This document shows, piece by piece, positions 52,134 through 57,667 of a DNA stretch of 57,667 nucleotides. Positions within the stretch are counted from its first letter, which is position 1, and each line of letters begins with the position of its first letter. A program made the position numbers and the translations under genes. Source of the stretch: JBBKWJ01 sp037968895 (GTDB lineage Bacteria > Actinomycetota > Acidimicrobiia > Acidimicrobiales > SZUA-35); assembly GCA_037968895.1 (NCBI GenBank), contig JBBKWJ010000269.1, forward strand, positions 1-57,667. Direction: 5' to 3'. The notes under the pieces were generated by a model. That model made no database searches, was not told the DNA's origin, and saw only the letters and a program-made list of their open reading frames with translations.

Positions 52134-53264
52134 TCATGACAGTCTGGCAGCATCGATGGCTGCTGCGAGTCGCGTAGCCAGAACGTCGTAGTCAAATTCA
52201 GTTTTGGCGCGAGCTAGTGCCGCCGAACCGAGCTCAGCCCGACGGACGGGATCGTCGATCAACATCTGGATTGCACGAGCAACGGCGGCGACATCGAGCG
52301 GGTCGTCAACAATGAGACCAGTCTGGTCGTGGATGACCGCTTCGCTCGCTCCCCCGGACCGACCGGCGATCTGTGGCAGTCCCATTGCTGCACCCTCAAG
52401 AAATACAATCCCAAATCCTTCTTGCTCGAGCCCCCACCACCGGCTTGAGCACAGCATGGCCATGATGTCAGCGGCGCCGTAAAGGCCAACGACGTCGTCA
52501 TCGCTTAGCCGGCCGAGCAGCCTGACCGGAGCCTCTGAGCGATCGATAAGGCGTTGCAGACTCGCCTCTTGGCGCCCGGTACCACCAATGAGCACTTGTA
52601 GATTGGGATGCGCTGCTCCGAGAGTGGCCGCTGCCTTAATGAGCATTGCCATGCCTTTGCGAGGCACGAGTCGATTGACAGTAGCGACGACGATGTCATC
52701 GTCGCCTATGTCGAACTGCCGGCGAAGCTGAGCCTTCTCAGTCGCCGAGACCGGCGTAAAGCGACAGCTGTCCACACCGGGCGGGATGACCACCGTCGGC
52801 AGCGGTTGACCCGCGCACTCAAGCGCTTCGTGTGCGGCGTACTCGCCGCCCGCCACGACAAGGTCGGCCCCTCGCAACACCCGCCGCAGAACGAGGTTTA
52901 TGCCGGGGATACGTCCGGGAATCGTCACCTCGGCGCCGTGCAGAATTACGCCGTACGGACGATCGAGTTCGGGCCCGATGAGGCCAAGCGGGACGGCAGG
53001 ATCGAGCAAGATGAGATCAATATCGTTCGCGTCAGCTTGGCGACGAATTCGATCGATGAGCCACGGGTACGGCAACAGCACGGGTTCGGGCGATCGCTCA
53101 ATCTGAAAATTCTGCCTGGCGTCGAACCCAGCCGCTTCTTTGTGCGGCGTAGTGTAGACAGCCACATCGTCAGCGGGCAGGCGGCGCCATAGCTCCCACA
53201 AATAGTTCTGAATACCGCCAACCTTTGGCGGGAAGTCGTTAGTGACGAGCAGCGTTCGGCGCAT
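52134..53264 (-). CDS. GT4 glycosyltransferase, PimB-like
   Basis: A 376-residue GT-B enzyme. LLVTNDFPPKVGGIQNYLWE at the N-terminus, NRLVPRKGMAMLIKAAATL (donor domain start), and EQEGFGIVFLEGAAMGLPQI with the E-x7-E motif fit the GT4 mannosyltransferases. It closely follows the pattern of PimB', which adds the second mannose to phosphatidylinositol mannoside. The ATG four bases after the queG stop is preferred to 53288. Acceptor specificity is inferred. Confidence 0.85.
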   Translation of the reverse strand: MRRTLLVTNDFPPKVGGIQNYLWELWRRLPADDVAVYTTPHKEAAGFDARQNFQIERSPEPVLLPYPWLIDRIRRQADANDIDLILLDPAVPLGLIGPELDRPYGVILHGAEVTIPGRIPGINLVLRRVLRGADLVVAGGEYAAHEALECAGQPLPTVVIPPGVDSCRFTPVSATEKAQLRRQFDIGDDDIVVATVNRLVPRKGMAMLIKAAATLGAAHPNLQVLIGGTGRQEASLQRLIDRSEAPVRLLGRLSDDDVVGLYGAADIMAMLCSSRWWGLEQEGFGIVFLEGAAMGLPQIAGRSGGASEAVIHDQTGLIVDDPLDVAAVARAIQMLIDDPVRRAELGSAALARAKTEFDYDVLATRLAAAIDAARLS

Positions 53265-53268
53265 GGAG

Positions 53269-54402
53269 TCAGTATTCCCGCTTGCCAACGCGACGCGTCA
53301 CTACACCGTCGTACTCGCCACGAACGTCTGGGTCAGCTTCGTCGGCGTGGCCGGTCAGGAGGGCATCAAGGCCGAGCCGTCGACAGGCCCAGACTGCGTG
53401 TGAGCGCACGAGTGCAGAGCTAGAGCCGAGGTGTCGTTGCAAGAGATCGGCCGTATTGGGGTCGCCGGGATCAGCCGTGTTTCCGAACGCCACGAGTGCG
53501 CTTCGTCGAACCACGTTTGCGTCGCGGTTCGCGATGTACCACTGGCCGACTTCAGCCAAGATCTCAGCGTCGGTAGCGGTCAGAAGCCAGGCGAGCGACA
53601 CATACGCGCTATCGAGGGGTGCCCCAGCCGCAACTGAAGCAGGTTCTGATCGGACCCGGTTGGCAGGGCACACGTCTTGGCAATCGTCACAGCCGTAGAT
53701 CCGATCGCCGACCGCCTCTCGGAACTCGCGCGGAATTGGGTCGGGCCCCTGCAGGAGCCAGGCCAAGCAGCGTCGCGCATCGATCACGCCAGGACCAACT
53801 ATTGCTCCGGTCGGACAGCCCGTCTCGCACAAACTGCATGAGCCGCAACCATCGGCCATTGGAGTCGACGAGGTTTCGAGGGGGAGGTCGGTAACGACGG
53901 TGCCAAGTACAAACCAACTGCCCTTCTCGGGGAGCAGCAGGTTGGCGTTCTTGCCATACCAGCCAATCCCGGCCCGATAGGCCACATTGCGGTCGACCAG
54001 GTCATTCTGATCGGCAACAACTCTTGCCCTGGCGCCCTCAGCCCGGAGCAAGACTGCGATCTCCTCGAGACGTGAGCGCAACTCGGCGTAGTGATCGGCC
54101 CATGCGTAGCGGGCAACACGAGCCGAGAGGTTGTCAGGAGCATCGACTCCGCCCTGGTAGTAGTCGTATGCGCCGACGATGAGGCTGGACGCTCGCCGCA
54201 GGGTCTGTGAGGGGTCGCTCGATCGTTCGGGGTTCTTGTAGGTAAACGCCATCGACGACGCCAGACCTCGGTCCTTACGAAGTTGGAGCACCGAGCGGGC
54301 AGGCTCGAGTGGGGCAACATCAGTGATACCGACAGCAGCCAGGCCCGCCTGGAGCCCGCATTGCACAACGTCAGCGGAGCTGAGTCGGTCGGAAGGATTC
54401 AC
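53269..54402 (-). CDS. queG: epoxyqueuosine reductase QueG
   Basis: A 377-residue cobalamin- and iron-sulfur-dependent enzyme that makes queuosine from epoxyqueuosine in tRNA. GYWGKN-type motif appears as GIGWYGKNANLLLPEKGSWF. Two [4Fe-4S] sites are visible: CGSCSLCETGCPTGAIV and YGCDDCQDVCP, plus an intervening Cys in DARRCLAWLLQG. A C-terminal HEAT-like region binds tRNA. The GTG start shares GTGA with the small Cys-rich gene upstream. QueF is encoded 2.4 kb away. Confidence 0.94.
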   Translation of the reverse strand: MNPSDRLSSADVVQCGLQAGLAAVGITDVAPLEPARSVLQLRKDRGLASSMAFTYKNPERSSDPSQTLRRASSLIVGAYDYYQGGVDAPDNLSARVARYAWADHYAELRSRLEEIAVLLRAEGARARVVADQNDLVDRNVAYRAGIGWYGKNANLLLPEKGSWFVLGTVVTDLPLETSSTPMADGCGSCSLCETGCPTGAIVGPGVIDARRCLAWLLQGPDPIPREFREAVGDRIYGCDDCQDVCPANRVRSEPASVAAGAPLDSAYVSLAWLLTATDAEILAEVGQWYIANRDANVVRRSALVAFGNTADPGDPNTADLLQRHLGSSSALVRSHAVWACRRLGLDALLTGHADEADPDVRGEYDGVVTRRVGKREY

Positions 54403-54611
54403 TCAGCCAGGCTAGCTGCCCTCACTCGCTGGTCGTGGCGGAGCTCAGGAACAAGGCCGGCCCGCTGGAGACGTTTCACCGCTGCGAAAGCTGCAATATC
54501 GATGACGACGCCGGTCGAAACCGGCCGGTCGATAAAGAAGCTCACGACACAGTCGGCGCAGGTGTCGGTGTGCTGGCGGGTGCAAGTATCGCAATCGATG
54601 ACAAGGCTCAT
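54399..54611 (-). CDS. small CxxC protein upstream of queG
   Basis: A 70-residue protein beginning MSLVIDCDTC, with a second CxxC at ADCVVSF: Cys at about 7, 10, 18 and 21 could form a zinc or iron-sulfur site. The C-terminal part VVIDIAAFAAVKRLQRAGLV-PELRH is helical. Similar short proteins occur across Actinobacteria, function unknown to me. It overlaps queG by four bases (GTGA), so the two are translationally coupled. Confidence 0.8.
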   Translation of the reverse strand: MSLVIDCDTCTRQHTDTCADCVVSFFIDRPVSTGVVIDIAAFAAVKRLQRAGLVPELRHDQRVRAASLAE

Positions 54612-54656
54612 ATCGAGACCTTACGCAGGGGGTCTGACAGTGGTGCCAGAGATCAC

Positions 54657-54694
54657 TTGTACGGACAATGTGATTCTGATACCCTGGGGGGTAT
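54657..54694 (+). promoter_or_regulatory. promoter with CsoR-like palindrome, between two small Cys-rich genes
   Basis: TTGTAC (54657-54662) and TACCCT (54680-54685) are 17 bases apart, and TACCCT ends seven bases before the ATG at 54693, so a leaderless transcript is likely. Overlapping the -10 box and the start codon is ATACCC-TGGG-GGGTAT (54679-54694), with perfect six-base arms. This resembles the G-tract operators of CsoR/RcnR-type copper or nickel sensors. Confidence 0.5.
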
Positions 54695-54851
54695 GTGTAG
54701 ACGAACAACATGCCGAACCTGCAAGAAACCATCTTGGGCTGGCTGCGGCGCCCACGTCGAGCAAGTACTCGGCAATGTCGCGGTCGCGGACCGCTGCCAA
54801 TGTGGTGTGTCCGAGGGCCCCAAGTGGCTCAAAAAGATTCTCGGGGGTTAA
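54693..54851 (+). CDS. small Cys-rich protein (MCRxTxC type)
   Basis: A 52-residue protein: MCRRTTCRTCKKPSWAGCG, then helix-like HVEQVLGNVAVA and a C-terminal CQCG. Six cysteines and one histidine (CxxC, CGAH and CxC pairs) suggest metal or cluster binding. Very similar small proteins are widespread in Actinobacteria and are annotated as hypothetical. It faces the other small CxxC gene across an 81-base gap. Confidence 0.78.
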   Translation: MCRRTTCRTCKKPSWAGCGAHVEQVLGNVAVADRCQCGVSEGPKWLKKILGG

Positions 54852-54859
54852 CCACTCCA

Positions 54860-54919
54860 CAGAAGCGGCTGCTTTTCGGGCCTGTTTCCGGGCTCAGAAG
54901 TGGCTGCTTTTCTGGGCTG
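54860..54919. repeat. imperfect 25-base direct repeat before the dehydrogenase
   Basis: Two copies of CAGAAGYGGCTGCTTTTCKG followed by GSCTG lie at 54860-54884 and 54895-54919, 22 of 25 bases identical with a period of 35. Each can fold as AGAAGC / GCTTTT with one G-U pair. They fill most of the gap between the Cys-rich gene and the dehydrogenase start, so they may affect termination or dehydrogenase expression. Confidence 0.6.
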
Positions 54920-54935
54920 GGGGTAGCGTGCCGGT

Positions 54936-56099
54936 GTGAAAGCCCTCGAATTTCGCCGTAACGAAGCCCGCTATGCCGCTGCTGCAGTGGCTTCTCGATT
55001 TCGGACTGGCACTGGAGCGAAGGCTGCGCCGCTCACACTCGTTGAGGGCAAGCCACCGAAACTGCCGACCGACGAATGGGTTCGCGTGTCGACCGTGTTG
55101 GCTGGCATTTGTGGGTCTGATCTCGCAACGGTTGAAGGGCGCTCGTCGCGCTACTTCGAGCCGTGGGTGTCATTTCCGTTCGTACCAGGCCACGAGGTCG
55201 TCGGTCGTCTTGAAGACGGCAGCCGCGTCGTGCTTGAGCCAGTGCTCGGCCACGAAGCTCGAGGCTTCGCTCCCCCATTCGAAGGTGCAGCTCCTGGCGA
55301 TGGGCTCGATCTTCGACACCTCGTCGATGGCCACCTCGAGCCAGGCATTCAGACCGGATATTGCGCATCTACCGGGGGCGGTTGGTCAAACGAGTTCATT
55401 GCCCACCCAAGCCAGCTCCACCGCGTCAGCGACGACATCAGCGACGAAGCTGCCGTCATGGTGGAACCCACCGCAGTTGGCATACACGCCGCCTTGCGGG
55501 CCCACGTGCAGGATGGCGCCACCGTCGCGGTGATAGGAGCGGGAACGATGGGGCTCTCGGTTATCGCGGCCCTACGTCAGTTCACTGGGGCAGGCACCAT
55601 CATCGTTGGTGCGAAATACCAGGAGCAGATCGACCTTGCAAGCGAACTGGGTGCGACCACGGTTGTGAAGCCGTCTGAGCTCACGCGGGCCGTCAGACGG
55701 GCCACCGGGAGCTACATGATCGGGTCTGCCCTCTCGGGCGGTGCTGACGTCGTCATCGATGCAGTTGGCTCCTCAGCGTCCATTGAGCAGGCGATCGCCA
55801 TGACCCGTCCTCGTGGTCGAGTCGTGCTCGTCGGCATGCCGGGCCAGGTCAACGCCAATTTCACGTCGCTATGGCATCGTGAGACTGAACTCGTCGGTTC
55901 ATACACGTATGGAACCGAGTCGTTGGCAGACGGCTCTCAACGCCGCACGTTCGATCTTGCGATTGAGCTTGTGCAGAGCGCCAACCTCGGGCGACTCGTC
56001 ACCGAGACCTATCCCCTCAACGAATACGAAGATGCTCTCGACCATGCGGCAAACGCGGGTCGCCGAGGCGCAGTCAAGATCTGCTTCGATCTTCGCTAA
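54936..56099 (+). CDS. zinc-type alcohol dehydrogenase (MDR) lacking structural-zinc cysteines
   Basis: A 387-residue medium-chain dehydrogenase/reductase. The catalytic-zinc site is present: LAGICGSDLATVEG, FVPGHEVVGRL and MVEPTAVGIHAAL. The Rossmann loop is VIGAGTMGLSVIAAL. Between them the segment GHEARGFAPPFEGAAPGDGL has lost all four cysteines that bind the structural zinc in most zinc dehydrogenases. Coenzyme and substrate are unknown. The neighbouring MftE-like gene raises the possibility of a mycofactocin-linked redox role, which is inference. The GTG or ATG start at 54936 is the first after the repeats. Confidence 0.88.
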   Translation: MKALEFRRNEARYAAAAVASRFRTGTGAKAAPLTLVEGKPPKLPTDEWVRVSTVLAGICGSDLATVEGRSSRYFEPWVSFPFVPGHEVVGRLEDGSRVVLEPVLGHEARGFAPPFEGAAPGDGLDLRHLVDGHLEPGIQTGYCASTGGGWSNEFIAHPSQLHRVSDDISDEAAVMVEPTAVGIHAALRAHVQDGATVAVIGAGTMGLSVIAALRQFTGAGTIIVGAKYQEQIDLASELGATTVVKPSELTRAVRRATGSYMIGSALSGGADVVIDAVGSSASIEQAIAMTRPRGRVVLVGMPGQVNANFTSLWHRETELVGSYTYGTESLADGSQRRTFDLAIELVQSANLGRLVTETYPLNEYEDALDHAANAGRRGAVKICFDLR

Positions 56100-56103
56100 C
56101 CAC

Positions 56104-56131
56104 GAGCCGTTCGGGCTCACCACAATTTTTT
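56104..56131 (+). terminator. intrinsic terminator after the dehydrogenase
   Basis: GAGCC-GTTCG-GGCTC is followed by ACCACAA and a run of six T residues. It lies five bases after the dehydrogenase stop and precedes lepB, separating the two transcription units. The T-tract starts seven bases after the stem, so efficiency may be moderate. Confidence 0.5.
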
Positions 56132-56199
56132 GTAAGGCGACGTCGCATTGCTGTCGAAGTACTAGGCACCACGGCGATTGCACTCAGGAGCCCCATTTT

Positions 56200-56781
56200 A
56201 TGGGATTGTCCCTACTCGCTTCAGATCCAGAAACTGAAGCGAACCCCGAAACCCTCGAAGATCAGCGCGTCTCCGCGACTGCTGAGTGGATTCTCATCGC
56301 CATCGGCTCTGTCATACTCGCCGTCATCCTTCGCATGTTCTTGGTTCAGTCGTTCTATATCCCGTCTGGATCGATGGAAGGCACGCTCACAATCAACGAC
56401 CGTGTCCTCGTGAACAAGCTGAGCTACCAGTTCTCCGATCCAAGCGCAGGCGATGTTGTCGTGTTCAACCGACCGGACGACCTAGGCGGCAACATCGACA
56501 ACCTCATCAAGCGAGTTATCGCCGTCGGCGGCGACACGGTCGAGGGACGCGACGGCCTCGTGTTCGTCAACGGTGTCGCTCTCGACGAGTCCTATCTCGA
56601 CGAGGGAACGCTTACCTCAACGTTTTCACTCGTCGTGATTCCACCCGAATACGTCTGGGTCATGGGCGACAGCCGGACCAACTCCTCCGACAGCCGGGTA
56701 TTTGGACCAATCACACGGGACAGTATTGTCGGCCGCTCCTTCGTGCAGATCTGGCCACTGCAAGACTTCGAGCTGCTCTAG
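56200..56781 (+). CDS. lepB: signal peptidase I
   Basis: A 193-residue type I signal peptidase. One N-terminal membrane helix (ILIAIGSVILAVILRMFLVQ) precedes the catalytic domain outside the membrane. The nucleophile is Ser58 in IPSGSM, the general base Lys104 in LIKRVIAVGGD, and WVMGDSRTNSSDSR is box E. The ATG has CAGGAG ten bases upstream; a much longer open frame upstream lies within the dehydrogenase and is not coding. No second transmembrane helix at the C-terminus. Confidence 0.94.
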   Translation: MGLSLLASDPETEANPETLEDQRVSATAEWILIAIGSVILAVILRMFLVQSFYIPSGSMEGTLTINDRVLVNKLSYQFSDPSAGDVVVFNRPDDLGGNIDNLIKRVIAVGGDTVEGRDGLVFVNGVALDESYLDEGTLTSTFSLVVIPPEYVWVMGDSRTNSSDSRVFGPITRDSIVGRSFVQIWPLQDFELL

Positions 56782-56814
56782 GATCATGCGAGCGGTCTGG
56801 CTAGCCTACGGACA

Positions 56815-57219
56815 ATGGCTGACCAGACTCCCACCAACATCTCGACCGATGGCCTCCACGTGCTCGGCCAGACAGTGCGCCACCCGATCTCACACGTCGA
56901 GTGTTTCCCGGCACCCGTCGGTTGCACCAAGGTCACGTTCCGCACCGAAGAACTCAATTCGATGTGTCCCGTCACAAAGCAACCTGACCTCAGCGACGTG
57001 GTGATCGACTACGAACCAAACGAACTGTGTGTTGAGTCGAAGTCACTCAAGCTCTTTCTCTGGTCGTATCGCGACCGTGCTGTTTTCGCCGAAGCGCTTG
57101 CGGTCGAGATCGCAACTGAGATCATGACTAGCGCGGCACCCCGCCACGTGAAGGTCGTAGTGACGCAGCGCCCACGGGGCGGCATCGAGGTCGAGACCGT
57201 GAGCGAGCTCAGTAGCTAA
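56815..57219 (+). CDS. queF: NADPH-dependent 7-cyano-7-deazaguanine reductase QueF
   Basis: A 134-residue short-form (unimodular) QueF reducing preQ0 to preQ1 in queuosine synthesis. The catalytic Cys is residue 51 and the proton-donor Asp residue 58 in SMCPVTKQPD; the QueF motif is ESKSLKLFLWSYRD. TAGCCT lies seven bases before the ATG with no Shine-Dalgarno, suggesting leaderless expression. I saw no preQ1 riboswitch. The stop overlaps the next start (TAATG). Confidence 0.95.
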   Translation: MADQTPTNISTDGLHVLGQTVRHPISHVECFPAPVGCTKVTFRTEELNSMCPVTKQPDLSDVVIDYEPNELCVESKSLKLFLWSYRDRAVFAEALAVEIATEIMTSAAPRHVKVVVTQRPRGGIEVETVSELSS

Positions 57220-57667
57220 TGCCGTCCAGTCGCCACCTTGGTGAGCAGACGACACGGGAGGCAGCCACACTGGCCGCAACCACGCTTCTTGTACCTCTTG
57301 GGGCAACCGAGCAACACGGCCCCCACCTCCCGCTCAGCACCGATACAACGATTGCCGTTGCCTGGTGCGAGCAGATTGCGGCCACACGCACCAACTGTGT
57401 CATTGCCCCTCCGCTCCCCTACGGGTCATCGGGTGAGCACCAGTCGTTTGCGGGAACGCTGTCGATAGGCCACGACGCGCTCAGACTCGTCCTCATTGAG
57501 CTTGTGCGCTCGGCGGCACAGACCTTTGCATCAATCGTCTTTGTCAGTGGTCATGCGGGCAACCGAGGTGTTCTCGACGAAGTGGCGACTCAGATGAAGA
57601 GCGAAGGCCATTCGGTCGCGGCGCTTGTGCCCATTCTCCCTGGTAGCGATGCGCACGCCGGCAACAC
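57219..57667 (+). CDS. creatininase family protein, probably mycofactocin peptidase MftE (partial)
   Basis: The first 149 residues of a creatininase-fold metalloamidase, cut by the window end. VPLGATEQHGPHLPLSTDT carries the metal-binding Glu, His and Asp; GSSGEHQSFAGTLSIGHDAL and VFVSGHAGNRGVL are typical of the MftE branch, which cleaves the mycofactocin precursor peptide MftA. DAHAGNT near the edge is the next metal region. The ATG shares a base with the queF stop. Assignment to MftE rather than another creatininase is probable, not certain; the other mft genes would lie beyond the window. Confidence 0.8.
   Translation, partial: MPSSRHLGEQTTREAATLAATTLLVPLGATEQHGPHLPLSTDTTIAVAWCEQIAATRTNCVIAPPLPYGSSGEHQSFAGTLSIGHDALRLVLIELVRSAAQTFASIVFVSGHAGNRGVLDEVATQMKSEGHSVAALVPILPGSDAHAGN

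Noticed and set aside
56782..56814. Possible preQ1 riboswitch before queF
   Set aside because: Only 33 bases are available and they contain a -10-like box rather than a pseudoknot.

Overview
The window is a dense, moderately high-GC bacterial chromosome segment. Its markers point to Actinomycetota: a proteasome activator of the Bpa family, an MtrA-MtrB-LpqB locus, a DivIVA/SepF polar-growth and division set, a PimB-like mannosyltransferase, a mycofactocin-type creatininase and several genes that look leaderless. The particular mix (murF absent from the dcw cluster, queuosine genes, mycofactocin, type-2 IleRS) suggests the class Acidimicrobiia. That placement is inference. No rRNA, tRNA, CRISPR array, prophage or insertion sequence was seen.

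Positions 1-6321: a small accessory block holding an unidentified protein, Bpa, a phosphodiesterase/pyrophosphatase-like enzyme and an Rrf2 regulator coupled to a nitroreductase. It is followed by a leftward set dksA-like, lspA, rluD. ileS (6542-9700) runs rightward.

Positions 9718-28418: one long leftward division and cell-wall (dcw) cluster. In transcription order it reads mraZ, rsmH, ftsL, ftsI, murE, mraY, murD, ftsW, murG, murC, murB, ftsQ, ftsZ, pgeF, yggS, sepF, divIVA. Nearly all junctions from rsmH to ftsQ overlap by 1-8 bases. The mraZ control region carries five AGTG/GGTG boxes at about 10-base spacing across a sigma70-like promoter, and a LexA-like palindrome upstream.

Positions 28698-41151: a lipoate-ligase-like protein, an acyl-CoA dehydrogenase with a small partner, a TerC membrane protein and a ROK kinase. 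A MoxR-DUF58-transglutaminase module follows, then DUF3040, dinB with a Nudix enzyme, a small membrane protein and an inositol-monophosphatase-like enzyme.

Positions 41297-49440: an MtrA/MtrB-like two-component system with a short LpqB, then carbon metabolism (galK, pfkA, glpK), a TetR regulator with a clear operator, and a second ROK kinase (glucokinase type).

Positions 49472-57667: a leftward run with a coiled-coil protein resembling an SMC/RecN ATPase that has lost its nucleotide-binding motifs, an SRPBCC protein, a membrane protein, a PimB-like glycosyltransferase, queG and a small Cys-rich protein. Facing it is a second small Cys-rich gene behind a CsoR-like palindrome. Then come a dehydrogenase lacking the structural-zinc cysteines, lepB, queF and the start of an MftE-like creatininase cut by the window edge. 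The most unusual items are the ATPase-like coiled-coil protein, the divergent Cys-rich pair with its palindrome, the mraZ control region and the missing murF.
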